In this document: one piece after another, positions 58,901 to 64,000 of the stretch
Numbering within the stretch: the stretch's first letter is position 1
Layout of the letters: each line of letters starts with the position of its first letter
Assembly: GCF_030867095.1 (NCBI RefSeq)
Contig: NC_081833.1
Location: forward strand, 70,025,895 to 70,089,894
DNA: 64,000 nucleotides
DNA from: Alligator mississippiensis
Taxonomy: Eukaryota > Chordata > Crocodylia > Alligatoridae
Direction of reading: 5' to 3'
Made by a program: the position numbers and the translations under genes
Notes under the pieces: model-generated
The model's database searches: none
What the model saw: only the letters and a program-made list of their open reading frames with translations
What the model was told of the DNA's origin: nothing

Positions 58901-61900
58901 CTGACCCACATGTTGGTCATTTTTCAGACATGGTTTCACTTCATAGACAAAAAGACCAAAAAAGATATCTCCACCACATTTTATACTGATGCCATGGTCC
59001 TTTTTCATCACGTGAACGCCTATGAGGAGGACGGCCAGATCATTTTTGATGTCATTTGCTATGCAGATAGCAGCCTGTATGAAATGTTCTATTTAAAATA
59101 CCTGAATGCAGAGTTTGAAGAAAACACCAAACACTTTTCCCTACCAACCTGCAAGCGATTTGTGGTTCCTCTGCAATGGGGCAAGGTAACATGACTTGCT
59201 TTTTAATCTGTTTTCTTTAAGCAATAACTTTGAATAAATGAGTAAGTGAAAAAACAGTGAAGTAGAGGTTGCCAGTCCTCCTAAAAATTTCTCATGTTGT
59301 TTTTTTAATTATACACACACTTTTTTTTTTGCATGTGTATTGGAGGAAAATGTGTATGTGTGATTCCTTTTCCCTCACTACATTTGCACAGACAGTGAGC
59401 AGATAAGGCACAGAAGGCGTATGCACATACATACATATATGCACACACACTCACAAATAAGGCCAGAGCTGAAGAACTTAAGTTACCTTAAAATCAAGTG
59501 CCCCAATGCTCTACTTTTAGCTGCCTGATTCTGAAGTAGGACCCAAAGCCCAAAGTTAGGCATGTAGGCTCACTGTACAATGTATGGGGAAAGTTAGACG
59601 CCGTAGAAAGGCAATTCACAGAATACATGCTCCAAATGGAGAGTTGCCGAGAGCTGGCCAGCAGGAATTGCTTAGCTTAAAGGTATTATTGAAATCATCC
59701 TTCTATCTCCAGACCTTGAGCCCCTGAGTTGGGGCTGCAGACAGCATCTTCCTTTCAGGGCCCATAGTCAAGAATCCACCCCGAGGGTAATCTCTACAAG
59801 AATTCTTTGGAAGATGTGAACCAGGCTCCCTTTTCTTTAAAGCAGGAGTAAAAAAGAAGGCAATGCTAGTGGTGTCCCCATCTTTCATATAACGATCGGG
59901 GGTCAGAGCACTCGGCCAGGATATGAGACCCACGTTCTATCCCGCGCTCACTCTGTGGGGATTTAATTTCATATCTTCCCTAATTCCCAAGCTATATCTC
60001 TAATTCCCATTCCATGAGAATGAAGCCCTGGGCAAAACTTGTCCCTCACTTCCTCTCCCAAAGTATTTTTTAATAGTGATTTTATGACAATAAGATATGA
60101 ATACAGTGAGAGAATTGCCAAAAACAGGAGGAAGAGGAAGGGTCTCATCTTCCTGTATCTCTGAAATAGCTTAACTGATTCACAGCATTGCTTTCCAGGA
60201 AAAGAACTCATTCTACCTAGTGACCTGTCAGGCAAGCTTCAACCTGATGCAGCATACAGTGGCTGATACTGAGTATCTTGCTGCATCCTAAGAATTTGAT
60301 TTTTATTGGTACCAGTTCTATAGCAACACAAGAGGATTGCTGTGGACCAACCTGTCATGCCTTCCCTGCAATTAAATACAATTCAGCAGCATTGTACTGA
60401 AATACTACGCTGAAAAATGTTAATGAAATACCCATGTGAACACTTGGTGGCTTGTTTAAAAATAAATATTAGTGCGCCTCAATCTTTTTTGAATGCCAGG
60501 TAGCACATTTGGTTGCATATGGTGCCTATTTAAAACAGTTCCTGCTTAGCGCAGCACATGGGCTGAATATGCACAAATTAAAAATGAAAAGCCATTTTTA
60601 TTCTAGGGTATTTTGAAGGAGATAATCCCCCAACTGTCATGAAGTCAGGAGCAGTTGGCCATCTAACTCCCTTTTACCTGTTCTGAGAATCCCACCCATA
60701 AATAGTATATCATGAATAATAATTTATACCACTTCTGTAACAAAATGCCACCTGGGCACTTTTGTCAAATTTGACTCAACTTGGTTTAGATTCACTGGTT
60801 TATTAGAACACCAGAAAATTAAGGGTTTTTAGATGGAAACATTGCAGGTATAATATTGTAAAACAAGCACCTCTAAGAAGCAAGCTCTTGAAGTTGGATC
60901 ACCCATTTGGTGCAAAATGCCTTATATATAATAAAATAATGCCTGATGAAAGTCCTAAATTAGAAATCCAATCCATCTTTTCAAATATCTTGAGTTTTTT
61001 AGCATCTCTCTCTCTCTCTCTCAGGATGCAGAAATAGGTTCTAATTTAGTCAGACTTCCATCAACTACTGCAACAGCCCTAAAAGAAAATGATGGTAGCA
61101 TCTACTGTCAACCTGAAACAATATATGAAGGTGAGTTGTTCCTTAGAAATCCTGAAGTGTCTTTTCTTAAACTTAGGTTTGTTAGGATACAAGTATCTTT
61201 ATTAAGTCTTAGTATTCTTTCTAAAAAAAACCCCAAACCGAGAGATTCCCTCCCCCCGTCCTCAACATTAAGTCCCTGATCCTGAAATGAGGATCTGCAT
61301 GGGTCTTGGGCTTTGACTCGGTGACCTGATTGCTTCTATATGAATAACAAATGTAAGACTAATGGGCAGTGCCTATTTAAGGATCAGCTGTATTAAGAGC
61401 ATATTATGAGGTCAAGATCACGGGTCAGATCTGAGACCTAGGGCTTAATTATGTAAGGTGCTGAGAGCTCTTCCTTCCAAAAAGGAAGTGGAAGCTTCCT
61501 ACTTTCAGGTTCAGGCTCTGAATGTACATTTGGGAGAACTGAGTTTCCAATAACATCTGTTACAACCCCAAATTTTGAACAGTTTAGAAGGAGTTTAAGT
61601 CCTGATTCAGACTTTGCAATGATGCAATCTAAAATAATACTCCCTGCATCAACTCTTTATGTGAAAATGATTTAGCAAATTATTCTATAAAAAAATAGCT
61701 TTTTATGTATTGCTTTTATGCAGATAGTTTTGTTGAAGTACAAATGTTTTTACTTCTCCAGCTATTTTCCTTTAAGAGGGAAAAAGAATAGCATAAAAGG
61801 TATACATTTATCTGTTTACTTTGTGGTGAGGGAGACCCTCCAATTATCTTTTGACAGCTAAACAAGCATACTAGGTATTTATACACTTCCTTTCCTTTTT

Positions 61901-62485
61901 TGTGTCCTTGTGACAAGGTATTTAACGGAGTTCACAGATTCATTGGAATCGGACAGGCCATGCCATAAGCACTTTTGCTATGGCCTAATTTGAGATCTCC
62001 GGGCTGTCACCAGTGCACCTTAGCACCCACACCATCCCAGCCCAGTATTTGCAGACATGAGAAAAGTAACTGAACAGCAGTAATATAAATACACTGGGGT
62101 CTATGAGGCTGTTACTAACCATGAATGAAATGTTAGTGGTTTATGAACTCACAACCAACCCTAGCTGTACTATATTTATATCCCTGTTCAGTTTTTCAGA
62201 ATGTATCCATATATCTCGATATGCAAGAGCTACCTTAGACACTGGCACGGTACATATATATTGGAGAGGACGTGTGTTTTCTCTTTGAAGAGTTCTTTTA
62301 TATGTCAGACCCTTATTTTAATATGCCTTAGATGTATAGTTGTATTCTTTTCTCTTTGTTACCAACACACAAATTCCATTTTTCCTTCAGGAATAGAGCT
62401 GCCTCGCATCAATTACGACTATAATGGCAAAAAATACAGATACATCTTTGCTGCAGGAGTTCAGTGGAGTCCCGTTCCCACACAG
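46900..62485 (+). CDS. BCO1: BCO1 gene, exons 1-9, 3' exons outside window
   Basis: Beta-carotene 15,15'-dioxygenase, the cytosolic non-heme iron enzyme that splits beta-carotene centrally into two retinal molecules, the entry step of vitamin A synthesis. Nine exons join in frame to 433 codons, reaching about four fifths of the roughly 547-residue family length. Iron ligand histidines seen: His172 ([11 protein letters not shown]), His236 ([13 protein letters not shown]) and His307 ([13 protein letters not shown]); human numbering is 172, 237, 308, so one residue is missing between the first and second. The fourth histidine lies in the last exons, beyond the window. The N-terminus MEVIFGRN and the body [18 protein letters not shown] are strongly conserved in amniote BCO1, and this distinguishes it from BCO2 and RPE65. 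All splice joins are GT-AG. Confidence 0.96.
47715..48775. repeat. GC-rich internally repeated element
   Basis: Starts ACAGGGGCAGGCAAAATACA and AGCCCACAGGCCAGG, in the style of hAT-derived repeats of amniotes, and ends near CCCCACCCATTATGTTTTGG. Inside, CTCCATGCCNCCA and related words recur at least four times, and 48274-48285 with 48299-48310 form an exact 12 bp inverted pair. No transposase frame; the open frames on both strands are by-products of the GC content. Confidence 0.55.
49511..49605 (-). mobile_element. CR1 LINE 3' end, short
   Basis: GATCACAGAAAATGAGGGTT and GGAAGGGACCTCAGGAGATC, then CTCAGAGCAGGACCATTG. Reversed CR1 terminus, truncated after about 95 bases. Confidence 0.8.
51518..51646 (+). 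CDS. BCO1: BCO1 exon 2
   Basis: Residues 22-64. [18 protein letters not shown] and [18 protein letters not shown], part of the first propeller blade. Acceptor CTATTTACAG, donor GTATGC, phase 1 on both sides. Confidence 0.97.
51982..52545 (-). mobile_element. CR1 LINE 3' end, about 560 bp
   Basis: GAATCATAGAATCATAGAAA then GGTTGGAAGGACCTCAGGAG, CAGGACCAGCCCCAGCTACA, and further on TGCTCCAGATATGGCCTCAC and CCAGTGCCAAATAGAGGGGA. Reversed and the most complete CR1 tail of the window. Confidence 0.9.
54165..54330 (+). mobile_element. MIR-like SINE fragment
   Basis: TACTGACTTCTTGTGTGATC, then GGGAAAGTCCTTTCACCTCT and TTTCCTTTCTATAAAACAAA follow the MIR core and tail order on the plus strand. Confidence 0.55.
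55049..55178 (+). CDS. BCO1: BCO1 exon 3
   Basis: Residues 65-107. [20 protein letters not shown] and [17 protein letters not shown]. Acceptor TTCCTTGCAG, donor GTAAGC, phase 2 after it. Confidence 0.97.
55829..55976 (+). CDS. BCO1: BCO1 exon 4
   Basis: Residues 108-157. [20 protein letters not shown] and the [11 protein letters not shown] end. Donor GTAAAA, codon boundary. Acceptor CTCCTCCACAG. Confidence 0.97.
56896..57043 (+). CDS. BCO1: BCO1 exon 5, first iron histidine
   Basis: Residues 158-206. His172 in [14 protein letters not shown] is the first iron ligand. Ends FKIPSSVP, phase 1. Acceptor TTTTGTAG. Confidence 0.97.
57538..57758 (+). CDS. BCO1: BCO1 exon 6, second iron histidine
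   Basis: Residues 207-280. His236 in [12 protein letters not shown]. Starts [14 protein letters not shown], one residue shorter than the mammalian loop. Ends SFHKDNK on a codon boundary; donor GTACTT. Confidence 0.97.
57759..58927. other. BCO1 intron 6, 1.2 kb
   Basis: No gene seen. At 58603-58626 there is a short CCAAA tandem repeat. The smaller introns 55179-55828, 55977-56895 and 57044-57537 hold nothing I recognise. Confidence 0.5.
58603..58626. repeat. (CCAAA)n microsatellite
   Basis: Four to five copies of CCAAA in a row in BCO1 intron 6. Confidence 0.85.
58928..59185 (+). CDS. BCO1: BCO1 exon 7, third iron histidine
   Basis: Residues 281-366. His307 in [14 protein letters not shown]. 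Ends [11 protein letters not shown]. Acceptor ATTTTTCAG, donor GTAACA, phase 0 on both sides. Confidence 0.97.
59885..59945 (+). mobile_element. tRNA-derived SINE head, diverged
   Basis: GGTCAGAGCACTCGGCCAGG resembles an A box region and ACCCACGTTCTATCCCGC a B box (GTTCNANNC). Too diverged for a working tRNA; a MIR-like or other tRNA-derived SINE head is the likely origin. Confidence 0.4.
61004..61022 (+). repeat. (TC)n microsatellite forming a splice pyrimidine tract
   Basis: CATCTCTCTCTCTCTCTCTC directly ahead of the CAG acceptor of BCO1 exon 8. Confidence 0.9.
61025..61130 (+). CDS. BCO1: BCO1 exon 8
   Basis: Residues 367-401. [20 protein letters not shown] and [11 protein letters not shown]. 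The acceptor's pyrimidine tract is a pure TC run (about 61008-61022). Donor GTGAGT, phase 1. Confidence 0.95.
61131..62390. other. BCO1 intron 8, 1.3 kb
   Basis: AT-rich; I see no gene, RNA or recognisable repeat. Confidence 0.5.
62391..62485 (+). CDS. BCO1: BCO1 exon 9
   Basis: Residues 402-433. [20 protein letters not shown] then [12 protein letters not shown]. Acceptor TTTTTCCTTCAG, donor GTATAA, codon boundary. Two or so further coding exons are expected outside the window. Confidence 0.95.
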
Positions 62486-64000
62486 GTATAATGTCTTTGT
62501 GTGCTTTATACCTGTGTAATATAAATGAAATTAAATAGTATGCACCTAGTGCATGGTGTGTTATTTCACCGAACCAACCCTACATGAGTTAATTGTGCCC
62601 TAATTGACATCCACGTAACTCTACTACAGTCTTCACAGTCTACTACACTCTGAATTGTGGTTCTGCTTTGTAATGTGACTCTTCTAAAGACAAACTTTTT
62701 TTTCCTTAAACAAGTTAAAGTTTGCTAAGTGGCAACCAGTGTGCTTTACCGCTCATATTTACAGACTACAACATTTGAAAGCAGAGGTGAAAAGTTGAAA
62801 GTGTGCGTAGATCTTACATCGCCCATAGGAGAAAAAATTGATCCAGAAAAATTGATTTAATTTAGTGTTAATCAGTTTGGCTCTGTTCTAGAGCTATGTC
62901 AACTTGGTACCAGCCTGAGACTCTGGACTGTTATCACCAAGTAAAAAAAATCATATTCATCACAACAGAGTCTCCATTCTGACCCACTGATACTTTTCAG
63001 GAAGTTTTCATTTAATTTCTGCTAGAGGACCAGCCGGGGAGAGAGCAAAAACCACATTTGTATGCACATGCCCCTGATGCCAGTTTCTAAAGACACAATC
63101 CCAAGAGCATAAATGGTTTTTAAAATGGAAAAATAACATTCGCTAAGAATGGGAGATATAGGTAAGCTGACTCTCAATTGTTGTTCATTCAGCAATATCT
63201 GAGCAGACAATTAAATACAGCCAGCAAACAGAACAAATTATTTCAACAGATTACAAAATACAGATGGATTTATTTATGATGCAATAAAATTTGTCACAGC
63301 ATGTGTGACATTCGCTCAACCAAATCTGTACACTTGTGATGCCTAACAGAGGTCATTCTCCTTGACATAACTGAGGTTGTTGTGTCAGAAGGTTTATTTT
63401 ATTTGTTATGCAAGAGATGAATCAATCGATGTTTGTGACATGTAACAACAGTGCAGCGTATAGGCCCAAGGCAGTGTCCCTAGGGTGCTGGCTCATCTTT
63501 GCTCAGATAGGAGAACTCAAAAGTAATAGGGACTGTAATTAATTTGAATACCATTACATTTTGTGTTGAGACTCCCTTCAAATTGTTGTTAAGAAGAGGA
63601 ACTATATGACTTTATGTGTGCTGCTGTAGACAGTGTAACTCAACTGAATGTAAAACCAAGAAAAAGACCCTATCTTTTTTATGGGAGTTGGGTGGATCAG
63701 GCACATGGTCTTCCCTAAGAGCCTACCTCAGGTATTTACTGAGACATATATAGTACATGGGTGGAATCCTGGTCCCACTGGTTTAATAACTATTTAAACC
63801 ATCACAGTGAACTGTTACTATTTTTTATGCTTGCCCTACTTAAGGTTTTTGAGACCACACCAAAAAGGAAATAATGGCTAAACCACAGGATGAGGAGCTG
63901 ATCAGGTTGAGCTTTATCCTTACTTTATTATAAACTTCCTGACTGACTTTGGCCAAGTCACTCCAACCCTCCTGTGCCTCAGGCTCCTCCTTTGTAAAAT
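62486..64000. other. BCO1 intron 9, runs off the window
   Basis: No exon found; the next BCO1 exon must lie beyond base 64000. A MIR-like SINE tail starts near 63915. Confidence 0.6.
63915..64000 (+). mobile_element. MIR-like SINE fragment at window end
   Basis: CTGACTTTGGCCAAGTCACT then CCTGTGCCTCAGGCTCCTCC and TTTGTAAAAT match the MIR core and tail on the plus strand; cut by the window end. Confidence 0.6.

Larger units (their letters stand above)
59186..61024. other. BCO1 intron 7, 1.8 kb
   Basis: Holds a short CATA/CA-rich stretch (59425-59455), a tRNA-like SINE head (59885-59945) and the TC run at its end. No gene seen. Confidence 0.5.

Overview
This is a stretch of vertebrate nuclear DNA holding two multi-exon genes placed head to head. 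The minus-strand gene (start codon at 33638, running off the window at base 1) is PKD1L2, a polycystin-1-like protein. The plus-strand gene (start codon at 46900, running off the window after 62485) is BCO1, beta-carotene 15,15'-dioxygenase. PKD1L2 and BCO1 are also divergent neighbours in mammals, on human chromosome 16q. The interspersed repeats are CR1 LINE 3' ends in the form typical of turtles and crocodilians, MIR-like SINE pieces, a pogo/Tigger-type MITE, and the tail of a non-LTR retrotransposon with a restriction-like endonuclease. I infer a non-avian archelosaur; a crocodilian is my first guess and a turtle the alternative. The sequence alone does not settle the species.

Bases 1-33638 (minus strand) hold 25 coding exons of PKD1L2. 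I read each by hand through its splice sites, and the reading frame is open through all 25 joins for about 1552 codons. In order they encode a signal peptide, a C-type lectin domain, an SUEL/galactose-binding lectin domain, a PKD-like region, a long REJ region, a GPS autoproteolysis site, the first membrane helix, a PLAT domain and the start of the second membrane helix. The polycystin channel part lies beyond the window. Several exons have no long open frame and were found only by splice phase and family pattern. One intron uses a GC-AG donor.

Bases 33639-46899 are intergenic. They hold a CA microsatellite, a 458 bp MITE with perfect terminal repeats and TA target duplications, two CR1 fragments and a 5'-truncated restriction-like-endonuclease retrotransposon at about 43905-45225. 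A small hairpin element and an imperfect DR1-type nuclear-receptor site with a TATA-like sequence lie just before BCO1.

Bases 46900-62485 (plus strand) hold BCO1 exons 1-9, 433 codons, ending on a codon boundary. Three of the four iron-binding histidines of the carotenoid oxygenase family are present; the fourth lies in exons outside the window. Intron 1 contains a roughly 1 kb GC-rich, internally repeated element and a CR1 fragment; intron 2 contains a longer CR1 end and a MIR-like SINE. The two genes have no known shared pathway; their pairing here is positional synteny.
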